From Litoribacillus peritrichatus (GTDB lineage: Bacteria; Pseudomonadota; Gammaproteobacteria; Pseudomonadales; Litoribrevibacteraceae): a stretch of DNA of 64,000 nt. Both the position numbers and the translations under genes were made by a program. This document shows positions 24,034 to 34,010 of the stretch, piece by piece (positions within the stretch are counted from its first letter, which is position 1; every line of letters begins with the position of its first letter). The stretch is taken from NCBI RefSeq assembly GCF_039537985.1, contig NZ_BAABBN010000017.1:62001-126000 (forward strand), read 5' to 3'. Below the pieces are notes generated by a model, which saw only the letters and a list, made by a program, of their open reading frames with translations, did not search any database and was not told the origin of the DNA.

Positions 24034-26388
24034 ATGTATAGGTGTTTATGCGCAGTAATTTTGTTCGTTGTTACTGCTGAGTACTCAGCTGCAACGGCCA
24101 TTTTCGGCGTCTCAGATAAGGCTGATCCAACCGGCGAAATAACTGATGAAGTGACACCCGGCTCAAGAGATCAAAAACACACCTTTAACATTGATTTACC
24201 TGCCAGTGATTTGTCTCAAGCGCTCATTCTGTTTTCTGATCAGACTGGCGTGCACCTGATTTATTCTTCAGCCCTCACAGAGGGACTCTACTCAACTGGC
24301 TTGAAGGGGATATACACATTACAGAGCGCTCTGGATGTCTTACTCGAATCTACCCACCTGAAAGCCGTTAGAGTCAATGAAAATACCCTATCCCTGCAAC
24401 AAGGCTCAGACCGAAAGGCCTTGGAAGTTCAGACCTTAAAGAACATTAATGTCGTCGCTCAACCATGGGACTATGAGCAAGCCCATCAATCCACTCCGAT
24501 AGCCAGCCAGGCTGTCACCAAAAGCCAAATAACAGAACAAGGCATGCGGGATACCCGTGATGTGCTTCGAATGGTGAGTGGCGTGGTTGCGAACGATGGC
24601 GAGTCCCGACGAGATGAGTTTTTTATTCGCGGTTTTAACGCCCAGAGAGATACCTATATTGATGGGGTACGAGACGACAGTCTTTATTTTCGTGACCTAT
24701 CGAATACCGAACGTATTGAGGTGATCAAAGGTCCGGGAGGTGCCATTTACGGTCGCGGGTCGGCTGGAGGGGTGATCAATCGTGTCACCAAAAAGCCTCA
24801 AGCCACGGCTTTACGTGAGGCTTCTCTAATCCTGGGTTCGTATGACAAGGTACGAGTAGAACTCGATTTTGCCGGTGCGGTGGCTGCTCGTCCGGATTTT
24901 AATTACCGCTTTACGTTGGCTAATGAAGATTCGGAAAGTTTTCGGGACAACGTCGAATCACAGCGGTTTGCCATGGCTCCAGCCCTGAGTTGGTCGCCTG
25001 ATTTAAATACCGAAATTTTACTGCAGGCGGAATATCTGAAACAGAACAGTGTTCCCGACAGAGGTCTGATTGCAGACCCTGAACAAGGAGAAATTATTGA
25101 TGACGACATCACTCGTTTTTACGGTGAGCCAACCGATTACATTGATAATGAAATATGGAATGTTCGAACACGGTTCACGAAACGTCTGTCCGAGCGGCTG
25201 AGTTGGGAATCTATAGTTCAATGGTCGAAAGCCACGCTTGATGCAGTTAACTCCAAACCCTTCGGCTTCGATGAGGACATCAATGGTAGAACGACGGTTA
25301 AGCGGACAGCGATTTACTTTCCCCAGACACAGCAAAACTGGCTGCTGAAAAGTGAAATGAAATACGAGTTGTTCTCAGGTTGGATGGATCAGGAGTGGCT
25401 GATCGGCATGGAGTGGTTGAATCAGCGCCGTGAGCTTTGGGTTCAAAAGACGAATGTTCCGAACATTGATTTGTTAAGCCCTGAATCACAGAGTCCCCCG
25501 GTTCGTTTTAGCGAGGAACCAACGGTGGATTCTCAGTTCACTGCCCGGACCTGGGGCGGGTATTTGCAAAGTTTATTTAGCTGGTCTTCTCGTTGGCATG
25601 TGCTGCTGGGAGGCCGTCTCGATTACTTCCGTGTCCGTCAGTGTAATCTCGATGCGTGTTCGGTAGGCAATCCTTATAAACGACGTGATTGGGAGTTCAC
25701 TCCGAGAGTGGGATTGACCCACCAATTTTCTGAAGAGCTTTCTTTTTATGCTAATTACAGCCAAGCATTTATACCCAGCGGTTATAAGTTATTTCAATCC
25801 AATCCTGAGGTTTTGAATCAAAAACCAGAACAGTTCTATCAGCGGGAAATTGGATTTAAAACGCACTTGTTTCAAGACTTTGATGGCTCGCTGGCGCTCT
25901 ATCAGATTGATAGTAAGTCGCCTCTGACTGCTGTTCAGGAAGGTTGTGGCTCAAATCACAACAGAAAGCAGAGTCAGGGGATGGAAGTGAATATTAACGG
26001 GGAAATGATCAACCGCTGGTCTGTGCATGCCAATCTGACCTATACCGAGACCGTGGAGAAAAGACGTTGTGAGGTGGAAAATAAATTTGCAAATATTCCT
26101 ACTTGGCAAGCCGCCCTCTGGAATAGCTATCGATTTCAACATGGATTTGGCGCTGGCGTGGGCATTTATTATGTGGGTGACCGTTTCGCCAGTTATCAGA
26201 ATAAAGTGACGCTGCCCGCTTATACGCGCGTGGATACCACGTTGTTTTATGAATCCCCACTCTTTGACGTTCGGTTCTCGCTGAACAATATTTTTGATCG
26301 TGATTACGTTGAATCGGCAAACCGCGCATTATTGGTTGCCCCTGGAGCCCCGTTGAACTGGCACTTCGCGGTTACCACCCGACTGTAA
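24034..26388 (+). CDS. TonB-dependent siderophore receptor with STN signalling domain
   Basis: 784 residues. After the signal peptide, residues about 48-120 form the secretin/TonB N-terminal (STN) domain (FNIDLPASDLSQALILFSDQ, YSSALTEGLY), which talks to a FecR-type anti-sigma regulator in the periplasm. The plug follows (about 165-290: TRDVLRMVSGV, FIRGFNAQRDTYIDGVRDD, VIKGPGGAIYGRGSAGGVIN), then a 22-strand barrel of the FhuE/FpvA siderophore type. The last residues are TTRL rather than the usual aromatic. It opens the siderophore locus behind a good Fur box. Its STN domain fits the FecR/FecI pair at 33994-35627, so ligand binding here may induce the cluster. Confidence 0.9.
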   Translation: MYRCLCAVILFVVTAEYSAATAIFGVSDKADPTGEITDEVTPGSRDQKHTFNIDLPASDLSQALILFSDQTGVHLIYSSALTEGLYSTGLKGIYTLQSALDVLLESTHLKAVRVNENTLSLQQGSDRKALEVQTLKNINVVAQPWDYEQAHQSTPIASQAVTKSQITEQGMRDTRDVLRMVSGVVANDGESRRDEFFIRGFNAQRDTYIDGVRDDSLYFRDLSNTERIEVIKGPGGAIYGRGSAGGVINRVTKKPQATALREASLILGSYDKVRVELDFAGAVAARPDFNYRFTLANEDSESFRDNVESQRFAMAPALSWSPDLNTEILLQAEYLKQNSVPDRGLIADPEQGEIIDDDITRFYGEPTDYIDNEIWNVRTRFTKRLSERLSWESIVQWSKATLDAVNSKPFGFDEDINGRTTVKRTAIYFPQTQQNWLLKSEMKYELFSGWMDQEWLIGMEWLNQRRELWVQKTNVPNIDLLSPESQSPPVRFSEEPTVDSQFTARTWGGYLQSLFSWSSRWHVLLGGRLDYFRVRQCNLDACSVGNPYKRRDWEFTPRVGLTHQFSEELSFYANYSQAFIPSGYKLFQSNPEVLNQKPEQFYQREIGFKTHLFQDFDGSLALYQIDSKSPLTAVQEGCGSNHNRKQSQGMEVNINGEMINRWSVHANLTYTETVEKRRCEVENKFANIPTWQAALWNSYRFQHGFGAGVGIYYVGDRFASYQNKVTLPAYTRVDTTLFYESPLFDVRFSLNNIFDRDYVESANRALLVAPGAPLNWHFAVTTRL

Positions 26389-26396
26389 TTAATCTA

Positions 26397-26415
26397 AATA
26401 AAAATTATTATTATT
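26397..26415. promoter_or_regulatory. Fur-like box upstream of the FecA-like receptor
   Basis: AATAAAAATTATTATTATT agrees with the Fur consensus at 13 of 19 positions in an AT-rich stretch about 100 bp before the receptor ATG. It is weaker than the boxes at 23972 and comparable to that at 35654. Confidence 0.4.
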
Positions 26416-26518
26416 CTTATTGGGGGTGTTTGAAATTTCCGTCGTCTTATAGTTGCTTTTAATTGATTTGTCACGACCTCAAGTTGTTGTGGCTTTGTAA
26501 ATCATAGGGAATAACTGA

Positions 26519-28696
26519 ATGATGACGAAGAATACCCTTTTACAAAATGGCGTTATGGCGTGCTTGTGCTTTTCTGCTGCACCGTTGCTGTTAGCAGAGG
26601 ATTTAAACAACGCGCTAGACCAGGAACCGCCGGTACTTATGGATGAGCTTGTGGTTCAGGGCGACTGGCTGGTGAACGCAAAAAACCAGCAAGTATTTGA
26701 ACATCCGGGCGCCAGGACTTTGGTTGATCGGGATGATTTTAAAAAAGAAGGTGCCAGTAATGTACAAGAGGCATTAAGAACGGTGCCTGGTGTCTTTGTT
26801 CCGGAAAATACAGGCAATTCGGACAGCTCGCTCCGACTGGGTATCAGGGGGTTGAACCCTCGCTTTTCGGCGCATACCAACGTGTTGCTTGATGGTGTAC
26901 CGTTGGCCGTTGCTCCTTATGGTATGCCCCATTTGTCCATTGCTCCTGTGGCGCTGGGTAACCTGGAAAGTATCGATGTGGTGAGAAACGGTGGTGCGGT
27001 GCGATACGGCCCTCAGAACGTCGGTGGAATCGTGAACTTTAATACCCGCGAAATACCTTTGGAGCATCAAACTACGATTAAGGTTAAGGGCAGCCACTGG
27101 TCTGATTCTCCCAACAGTACGTTGGGCCAACAGAATTATGACGTCTTCACCGGCGGTACGCTGGATAATGGCTTGGGCTTGGCTTTGATGTATTCGGGTC
27201 AGAAAGGTGACAGCTATCGTGAACACAGCAGCAGCGACATTGATGATGTGATCCTGAAATACGATTATGGCCTGACTGAGGCTCAGTCGTTATCCGGGCG
27301 CTTTCACTATTACCATGCCGATAATGAAATGCCCGGCGGTTTAACCCAGAGCGAGTTTGATGATGATTCGCTTCAATCCGCTCGGCCTCTGGATGCGTTT
27401 AAAGGGTATCGAAAAGAAGCGGTGGTGAAATATCAGAATGAGTTTTCTGAATACAGTACTTTTGACGTCACCAGTTACTACACAAAAAGCCTGCGTGAAT
27501 TTACCTATTTTAATTTGCGGGATCATGTGAACCCGGCCAAGGGGGATAAATATTATCGTAAGCCAAGATATTACGATGTGTTTGCGATTGAGCCCCGTCT
27601 CAGCCATTTATTTGTGGGTTCCGGATTTGACCAGGAGGTTTCCGTTGGGTATCGCTATTTGGAAGAAGATGCTGAAGAAAAGCAGTATTTAACGCCTGTG
27701 GATGCAGACTTGAATCCCAATGGTTCTGAATCTGCGTTGGAGACTAAAACGGTTGAAGGGGAAACCACCGCTCAGGCGTTCTATATTGATGATCGAATTT
27801 CTTTTGGTGACTGGGAGGTAACCCCAGGCATTCGTTACGAGAAGGTTCGGTTGTCGGTGGATAAGCCGAATGTTGATCAATATGAAGTTAGAAAAAATGA
27901 CTATGAAGCCTTCTTGCCCTCGTTAAATGTGCTGTACCGATTGAACGACGCCACGCGCTTGTTTGCCAACTATAACGCTTCTTTTGGGAGCGTTACGTTT
28001 AATGCCCTTAGTAAGAATGAAGACCTGGAAGAAGAAAAAGCGGGCATTACTGAATTGGGCGCTCGGTACAGCCAAGGGGGCGTTGAAGCAGAAATCACGC
28101 TATTTCATATCAAATTTGAAGACATTCTTTACTCTTCTTACGACCAGAGTACAGGGAGTACCTTGTTTTTTAATGCGGCCGAAGCAACACATCAAGGTGT
28201 TGAACTTGCTGCCGAGTTTGATCTTGGCCTGCTGCTGAATTGGTCGGGCTTCAGTGTCTTCGGTACATATACTTGGCTGGACGCGCGTTTTGACAAAGGC
28301 GTTGATAGTAAAAATGTATCGTTTGCCGATAACCGGACGCCGTTTGCTCCGAAACATGTTGCCACTTTGGGAGGGCGTTATGAAACGGGTAACTGGACAT
28401 ATCACCTGAATGCCTACGCGCAGAGTCATCAATATGCGGATGTGCATAACTCGGAGAAAGCAGACCTTACCGATTGGGAGCAGGAGTTGGGCTATAAAGG
28501 CAACATTCCTGGCTTTGGTTATGTGAATGCCCGAGTGGACTATCAATTACCTGTGACCGGCTTGGATGCGGTTATCAGTGCCGGGCTGAAAAATATGTTC
28601 AATAAAGAATATTACTTAAGGTCGGATACCCAGCTCGCGGGTCTTTATGCCGGAGCCCCTCGTCAGTTTTATGTGGAAACCGAGATCAATTTCTAA
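26519..28696 (+). CDS. FecA-like TonB-dependent receptor without STN domain
   Basis: 725 residues with a signal peptide ending PLLLAE. The plug carries signatures I associate with the ferric-citrate receptor family: GIRGLNPRFSAHTNVLLDG, PLAVAPYGMPHLSIAPVALG, and IDVVRNGGAVRYGPQNVGGI. It lacks the FecA signalling domain, beginning instead with a probable TonB box (MDELVVQG). The barrel ends in the aromatic YVETEINF, as expected. FecA-like receptors carry citrate and citrate-derived carboxylate siderophores, which suits the NIS synthetase genes 140 bp downstream. It is the likely importer of the siderophore made by this locus. Confidence 0.9.
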   Translation: MMTKNTLLQNGVMACLCFSAAPLLLAEDLNNALDQEPPVLMDELVVQGDWLVNAKNQQVFEHPGARTLVDRDDFKKEGASNVQEALRTVPGVFVPENTGNSDSSLRLGIRGLNPRFSAHTNVLLDGVPLAVAPYGMPHLSIAPVALGNLESIDVVRNGGAVRYGPQNVGGIVNFNTREIPLEHQTTIKVKGSHWSDSPNSTLGQQNYDVFTGGTLDNGLGLALMYSGQKGDSYREHSSSDIDDVILKYDYGLTEAQSLSGRFHYYHADNEMPGGLTQSEFDDDSLQSARPLDAFKGYRKEAVVKYQNEFSEYSTFDVTSYYTKSLREFTYFNLRDHVNPAKGDKYYRKPRYYDVFAIEPRLSHLFVGSGFDQEVSVGYRYLEEDAEEKQYLTPVDADLNPNGSESALETKTVEGETTAQAFYIDDRISFGDWEVTPGIRYEKVRLSVDKPNVDQYEVRKNDYEAFLPSLNVLYRLNDATRLFANYNASFGSVTFNALSKNEDLEEEKAGITELGARYSQGGVEAEITLFHIKFEDILYSSYDQSTGSTLFFNAAEATHQGVELAAEFDLGLLLNWSGFSVFGTYTWLDARFDKGVDSKNVSFADNRTPFAPKHVATLGGRYETGNWTYHLNAYAQSHQYADVHNSEKADLTDWEQELGYKGNIPGFGYVNARVDYQLPVTGLDAVISAGLKNMFNKEYYLRSDTQLAGLYAGAPRQFYVETEINF

Positions 28697-28739
28697 CCAC
28701 ATAACGATTTAGTACACACAGATCAGTCATGATGCCGTT

Positions 28740-28770
28740 GAAGAAATTTCACTTTGAATGAAGTTTCTTC
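28740..28770 (+). other. Hairpin in the receptor-synthetase spacer
   Basis: GAAGAAA (28740-28746) pairs with TTTCTTC (28764-28770), with further pairing possible inside. No T-run follows. It may set the ratio of receptor to synthetase mRNA, but this is only a structural observation. Confidence 0.35.
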
Positions 28771-28836
28771 GGCTGGCTGGTGCCTGTCTGTTATTTGAAC
28801 GCTTATCTCTGTAAAACTTTAATGGAAGGGTTGATT

Positions 28837-30729
28837 ATGTTGATAGCTACGCAAATACATGAACAAAGTGAAGCCGATAAAGAAGCCAGTCAATTTACAA
28901 GCCAGAGTTTATTGAATTGTTATTTGAGGGAAGTGGCGGCACCCGGAGGTCACATTACGATAGAAAAACCGGGCGATATGAAGGGCTGGCCTGAGCACTT
29001 GACTGCCCTTCAGAGGGTGACCGATGGGATGTGTTTAATCGTAAGTCTGCCGATGGTTCAGCGATGCGTAATGATTTTGGTGGATAAAATATCACTGACT
29101 CAAAATTATCGTTACCTTTCAAGTGCTTATTTGATTGAAGATGATAAACCCCAAGCGATGCTGGATTACAGCGGGTTGGCTCAATGGCTACTGAAAGAGT
29201 TAGCTGTGATGTTCGATCAGCCATTGAATGATGAATTATTTGAGCAAATTCAGAACAGTTTTCAATTAACAAGAATGATTTTAGAGGCGGAACATCCCCC
29301 TTTGTTAGCTGAACAGCCGATGGCCGCGTATTTGCAGTCGGAACAACTTTTATCATTGGGTCATAATTTTCATCCTGCGCCTAAGAGTCGTCAGGGGTTG
29401 AGCTCTGTTCAGTTAAAGGCATATTCACCGGAATTTCATACCGGCTTTGCTCTACATTATTTTAGGGTTCAGAAAGCATTAATTGTTGAGCAGTCCTATC
29501 TATCAGAAAGTTGCAGTGAAATTATTACCAGATACGCGCCTGAATCTATTTCGGCGGCAACGGGCTTTGCTTTGATTCCTGTGCACCCCTGGCAGGCTGA
29601 GTATCTGTTGGAGCAATCGTTGGTGGTGGATGCAATTGCGCAGGGAAAACTAGAATACCTGGGAGCACATGGCGCGTTGTTCCATCCCACATCTTCTGTG
29701 CGAACTCTTTATAATCCGAATATTCCTTATTTTTATAAAAGTTCTTTAAATGTCCGATTGACCAACTGCGTCCGTAAAAATGCCATTTATGAACTGGAGA
29801 GTGCACTCTTTCTGAGTCAATTAATAAGAGACGGCGCTGACGAAAAATTCAGTGAGTTATTTCCTGACGTGGTGTTTATGGAAGAGCCTGCGTTTATGTC
29901 TGTTGATCTGGGAGGCAATGATGAAAAGGCGCGCTTGGAGGCATTGGAAGGGTTTGGTTTGATTTTACGTGAAAACGTGACAGAAACACTTCGTGAGAAT
30001 AATACAGCTGTATTAGCAGGCACTCTTTTTTCTCAATCCATCAGTGGCCCTTCGTTAATACAAGACCGACTATGGAACCTTGCCAGAGCGCAGGGGTGTG
30101 ATCATCAAAAAGCGGCGATCTTGTGGTTTTCAGACTACGTGGAACGATTATTACATCCCATTTTGTACAGTTACTTTAGGCTGGGAATTGTTTATGAACC
30201 CCATCTTCAAAATGTACTGATTGGTCTTGATGGTCACCAGCCCCGACAGCTGTTTATTCGTGATATGGAAGGTGTCAAATTGATGCCTGAGTATTGGCCG
30301 GAAGAGCGCTTAACTGGCTTGAGCGAAAGAGCCAGGCAAGCGGTGTATTACGATGAAGAAAAAGGCTGGAATCGGATTGCCTACTGTTTGTTCGTGAACA
30401 ACTTATGCCAGGCGGTGTTTTACATCAGTGCAGGCGATCCAGTCCTGGAAGCTTGTTTATGGAGCCAAGTGGGTCATCAACTTAAGCGCTATCAATCATT
30501 GTATGGTTGCGCCAAATCAGGACAACGTATCCTGTCGTTGCTTAATGGTGATCCGCTCCCGAATAAAACGAATTTACTCACTCGCGTTTTAAAACAGGCG
30601 GATAAGCAATCGGGCTACGTGCCTCTCACCAATCCGATTATTAATCCCCAGCACTCTAATTTTCAAGCCGTCCCCAAAGTGCAGAGTATCGATCTTGAGG
30701 CCATTCAAACACAGGGGGTCAAAGCATGA
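28837..30729 (+). CDS. NIS siderophore synthetase, IucA/IucC family (first copy)
   Basis: 630 residues from the ATG at 28837, chosen because AAGGG stands seven bases upstream; upstream in-frame GTG (28780) and ATG (28822) are less supported. These ATP-dependent enzymes adenylate a carboxylate such as citrate and couple it to an amine or alcohol. Visible motifs are the ATP-binding FHPAPKSRQGLS, LIPVHPWQAEY (the HPWQ motif), PTSSVRTL, YEPHLQNVLI and RDMEGVKL, all in family order; a FhuF-like C-terminal helical region follows. It lies 140 bp after the FecA-like receptor and overlaps the second synthetase by 4 bp. The exact substrate class (A, B or C) cannot be fixed by eye. Confidence 0.93.
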   Translation: MLIATQIHEQSEADKEASQFTSQSLLNCYLREVAAPGGHITIEKPGDMKGWPEHLTALQRVTDGMCLIVSLPMVQRCVMILVDKISLTQNYRYLSSAYLIEDDKPQAMLDYSGLAQWLLKELAVMFDQPLNDELFEQIQNSFQLTRMILEAEHPPLLAEQPMAAYLQSEQLLSLGHNFHPAPKSRQGLSSVQLKAYSPEFHTGFALHYFRVQKALIVEQSYLSESCSEIITRYAPESISAATGFALIPVHPWQAEYLLEQSLVVDAIAQGKLEYLGAHGALFHPTSSVRTLYNPNIPYFYKSSLNVRLTNCVRKNAIYELESALFLSQLIRDGADEKFSELFPDVVFMEEPAFMSVDLGGNDEKARLEALEGFGLILRENVTETLRENNTAVLAGTLFSQSISGPSLIQDRLWNLARAQGCDHQKAAILWFSDYVERLLHPILYSYFRLGIVYEPHLQNVLIGLDGHQPRQLFIRDMEGVKLMPEYWPEERLTGLSERARQAVYYDEEKGWNRIAYCLFVNNLCQAVFYISAGDPVLEACLWSQVGHQLKRYQSLYGCAKSGQRILSLLNGDPLPNKTNLLTRVLKQADKQSGYVPLTNPIINPQHSNFQAVPKVQSIDLEAIQTQGVKA

Positions 30730-32720
30730 TAACCACCGACGGCAGCAAACTGGGCGATTCCGAGCATGTGATTTCTTGTTGGCCGGCTTTGAAGGCTAGA
30801 ATCGACGCTCAGAAAACAAACTGGTTGGCTCAATTAGATACTGAGTTAACTTCACATCGTTCGTTTTCAATATCCAAGATACATCATTGTCTGGAGATAG
30901 CGGAAAAGCGCAGCCTTCAAAAATTGCTTAATGCCATGTTGAGAGAGGGCTTATTAACGTTTCAAGACACCGAATTCTTTTGTCTTGAACGAAAAGACAG
31001 ATGGATTTGCATGAATGGGCAGGCTCTGTTGAAGGCCTCTTCCGCGCTCAGATCAGGTTTAGGGGGGCTTCTGGTTTTTGATGGTCTGATTCGAGTGCTT
31101 CCGTTAAATATAGAGGGGCGTTGTGTATCAGAGATCAATTATTCCGTTGAGTTATTAAGTGTGCTGGTGGACTCTGGTCAGGTGAGTCTTGATGTGGCCA
31201 GGCGGTTCTCTTTCGATGTCCAAGACAGCATTTTGAACGATGCTCTGGCGCTGGCTTACAGAGACTCGTGGGATGCGTACCTCCGAGATCAAATGGTAGA
31301 ACATCAAACGGAGAATCTTTGGTGGTGGTGCCTGAACGTACTGCCGGCCAACCAACGATCCATCTTTTTTGAGCAATGGGGGACGACCGGACACCCTTTT
31401 CATCCGACAGACAAATCAAAACAAGGGCTGTCTCCCGCCGAAGTGGTTTCTATGTCACCAGAGTATGAGGGGGGCGCGGAAGTCCGGTTAGCGGCGATCG
31501 CTAAAGTGCATGTTCATGTGGAGTCGATGGACAACCTGCTTTATGAAGATTGGTTTAAGGCGCATTTTCCTGAATGGTTTGGCCAGTGGCAAGCGAGGCT
31601 GGAAGCCCTGACATTGAGACCTGAGGATTACTGCCCTATTCCCGTTTACCCTTGGCAGGCAGAGAATATCTTGCCTGAACTGTTTGAACACTTGCTGGAG
31701 AGTCGAGACTTGGTGTTGTTGGATGGTCCACTGCTTGAAACACGGGCAAGCATGTCATTTCGGACCATGATGGCAGCCGATTTGTGGATGAAACCGCACA
31801 TTAAGTTGCCGATTGCTTTGCAAATGACCAGTGCAAAGCGGTTGCTGTCGACTCGTTCCTGTGAAATGGGCCCTCGTTTCAGTCAGCTGATGAAAGGCTT
31901 GCTCATTCGGGATGCACGGTTAGGTCAATATTTAGCCATTATGCCTGAGTTGGTCGGTGTTCATTATCGTACGGATCAAGGCAATGAAGACTCACTGGGT
32001 GCCAACTTATCGGTGCTATTCAGACTAAACCCTCAGTTATGCTGCGAGTCTGGGAAAATTACGGTACCTGCCGGCAGCTTATTAACGAACCTGCCAGAGT
32101 ACCCGGGAAAAACGGCAGGCTCATCTCCTTTTATCGTTGACGTAATGCATTGCAATGGTGTGGTAACCCGGGATCAGGTCTTGGCGTATGTTAAGACTTA
32201 TCTTCAGGTGGTTTTAGACGGGCCATTACGACTGTATTTGCAATACGGTATCGCCTTGGAAGCTCACCAACAAAATAGCCTAATTGAGTTTGATCCGGAT
32301 GGCACGCCCAGAAAAATCATCGTCAGAGACTTTGGCGCATTTCGTATTCATAAAACGCGCTTTTTGCGCGCAGGCTTATCGATGACATTTCATCATGATC
32401 AAAGGTTACTGACCGATGATTTAAATGAGGTAAGAGACAAGCTGATTCATGCGTTGCTGATTTCTCATGTTGGGGAGTTGGTTCAGGCGGTATCTCTTCA
32501 TTATCAAATACCTGAAATTAACTTCTGGTGTCTGGTTCGAGAAATCATCGATGGCGTAATGTCAGGCTACAGAGCCGAAATGGAGCCGGAGTCTTTTGCT
32601 GCTGATTATCATGCCCTTGTCCAGCAAAGGTGGAATATTAAAGCGTTATTACGCATGAGGCTTGAAAATACGGGCGACTATATTTATCAGCGTTTAGACA
32701 ATCCTCTGACAAAGGTGTAG
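30726..32720 (+). CDS. NIS siderophore synthetase, IucA/IucC family (second copy)
   Basis: 664 residues; its ATG overlaps the stop of the first synthetase (ATGA), so translation is coupled. Motifs again follow family order: HPFHPTDKSKQGLSPAE, CPIPVYPWQAENI, ETRASMSFRTM and LPIALQMTSAKRLLS, then EAHQQNSLIEF and VRDFGAFRIHK. The N-terminal 100 residues are more divergent than in the first copy. Two different NIS enzymes imply two successive condensations, as in staphyloferrin A, vibrioferrin or achromobactin synthesis. No decarboxylase, racemase, hydroxylase or acyltransferase accompanies them here. Followed after 3 bp by the exporter. Confidence 0.92.
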   Translation: MITTDGSKLGDSEHVISCWPALKARIDAQKTNWLAQLDTELTSHRSFSISKIHHCLEIAEKRSLQKLLNAMLREGLLTFQDTEFFCLERKDRWICMNGQALLKASSALRSGLGGLLVFDGLIRVLPLNIEGRCVSEINYSVELLSVLVDSGQVSLDVARRFSFDVQDSILNDALALAYRDSWDAYLRDQMVEHQTENLWWWCLNVLPANQRSIFFEQWGTTGHPFHPTDKSKQGLSPAEVVSMSPEYEGGAEVRLAAIAKVHVHVESMDNLLYEDWFKAHFPEWFGQWQARLEALTLRPEDYCPIPVYPWQAENILPELFEHLLESRDLVLLDGPLLETRASMSFRTMMAADLWMKPHIKLPIALQMTSAKRLLSTRSCEMGPRFSQLMKGLLIRDARLGQYLAIMPELVGVHYRTDQGNEDSLGANLSVLFRLNPQLCCESGKITVPAGSLLTNLPEYPGKTAGSSPFIVDVMHCNGVVTRDQVLAYVKTYLQVVLDGPLRLYLQYGIALEAHQQNSLIEFDPDGTPRKIIVRDFGAFRIHKTRFLRAGLSMTFHHDQRLLTDDLNEVRDKLIHALLISHVGELVQAVSLHYQIPEINFWCLVREIIDGVMSGYRAEMEPESFAADYHALVQQRWNIKALLRMRLENTGDYIYQRLDNPLTKV

Positions 32721-32723
32721 TGC

Positions 32724-34010
32724 ATGGTAAGTCTTGAAAACACTCTGCACCTGAACACGGGTAATGACTGGCAGAAACAGGTGCATTTGCTGTGGGTATG
32801 CCAATTGGTTGCGATCGCCGCATTGGAAATGAGCGGCCCTTTCTGGCCTGTTTACTTGCGTCAACTGGGTGTTTCCAGTGATGCGTCATTGCAGTTTTGG
32901 AGTGCTCTTATCTATATGGTTCCTTTAATCGGGGCTATGCTAACGGCCCCGCTGTGGGGTCGGTTAGGTGATAGGATAGGGCATAAGTACATGATACTTC
33001 GTGCTTTATTCGCATTAGGATTGACACAGATCTTGATCACTTTCAGTAACGACCCTTTGGTCATTGTGATTGTTCGATTCGTTCAAGGCGTTTTTGCTGG
33101 CTCTATTGCGGCGACGCAAGCTTATGCTCTTAATGCAAGCCCGGATCATAAACGCAGCTATGTGATGGGGCGGCTGCAATCTGCAGTCGCAGCAGGTTCC
33201 TTATGTGGCCCCCTGATTGGCGGCTGGGTCATTGATCAATGGAGTATGAACCATGTGTTCACGACCGGGGCCTTTGCTTGTCTATTTATGCTGATGGTCA
33301 TGATATTCCGTTTACCCGATCAACAGCCTTCGTCTCAACGCGTTCTTCAGCGTTCTCATCAGGACCCTTCTCACGATTCTTCTTTCGACTCTTCTCATTC
33401 CAAGTCGGCACAGAAATTAAAGAAGGCGAACGCGGTGGATATCAATGACCGTTTTCGGATCAATCTTTATCTGCTGTTGTTGGTTATTTTAGTGGCCCAA
33501 ATCGCAAAGCGAATGCCAAGTACGTTCTTTGCGCTCTATGCTGAGCAGTATTTGTCGGCTTCCGCTTTGTTAGTGGGTGGTTTATATGCCGCGACAGGTT
33601 TGTCTGTGTTATTGGCGGCACCTTATTGGGGGAAATTCTTTGATGGCATCTCACTCTCTCAACGAATCCGGTGGTTAACCGGCATCAGTATGGCGGCAGC
33701 TTTGACTTTGTTGTTACAGGCGTGGGTGGTGGAGGTTTGGCTATGTTTTATTTTACGTCTGTTATGGGGCGTTTGGCTGGCCGCGTTATTACCTATGTTA
33801 TTTGCGGTATTGAGTGTACAGGCAGAGCAGCAACATCTTGGTCAAACCATTGGCGTTGGTAATAGTGCAACCAAACTGGGTGGGCTACTGGGCATTTCCA
33901 TCGGTGCTTTGGCTGCGGCAGCGTTAGGTAATCAATACGCATTCATTGCGATTGCGGTAACTTATCTGGCGTTGGCTGGAATGTTACTTTTTGCTAATAA
34001 AGCACCGTGA
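32724..34010 (+). CDS. Major-facilitator siderophore exporter
   Basis: 428 residues with 12 predicted membrane helices. The first helix region contains EMSGPFWPVYLRQLG, then the family loop APLWGRLGDRIGHK, which is the MFS A-motif position. The central cytoplasmic loop (about residues 205-240) is unusually rich in Ser/His/Asp (SHQDPSHDSSFDSSHSK) before helix 7, and the second A-like loop APYWGKFFDGIS follows. Its start is 3 bp after the second synthetase, so it is part of the same operon and is the likely route of siderophore efflux. The final 17 bases overlap the end of fecR on the other strand. Confidence 0.9.
   Translation: MVSLENTLHLNTGNDWQKQVHLLWVCQLVAIAALEMSGPFWPVYLRQLGVSSDASLQFWSALIYMVPLIGAMLTAPLWGRLGDRIGHKYMILRALFALGLTQILITFSNDPLVIVIVRFVQGVFAGSIAATQAYALNASPDHKRSYVMGRLQSAVAAGSLCGPLIGGWVIDQWSMNHVFTTGAFACLFMLMVMIFRLPDQQPSSQRVLQRSHQDPSHDSSFDSSHSKSAQKLKKANAVDINDRFRINLYLLLLVILVAQIAKRMPSTFFALYAEQYLSASALLVGGLYAATGLSVLLAAPYWGKFFDGISLSQRIRWLTGISMAAALTLLLQAWVVEVWLCFILRLLWGVWLAALLPMLFAVLSVQAEQQHLGQTIGVGNSATKLGGLLGISIGALAAAALGNQYAFIAIAVTYLALAGMLLFANKAP

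Noticed and set aside
28740..28770. Terminator between the FecA-like receptor and the first synthetase
   Set aside because: The stem is short and has no T-run; read-through into the synthetase genes is more likely.
33300..33430. Low-complexity Ser/His/Asp stretch in the siderophore exporter as a frameshift
   Set aside because: The frame continues into normal helices 7-12, so it is a cytoplasmic loop insertion, not a break.
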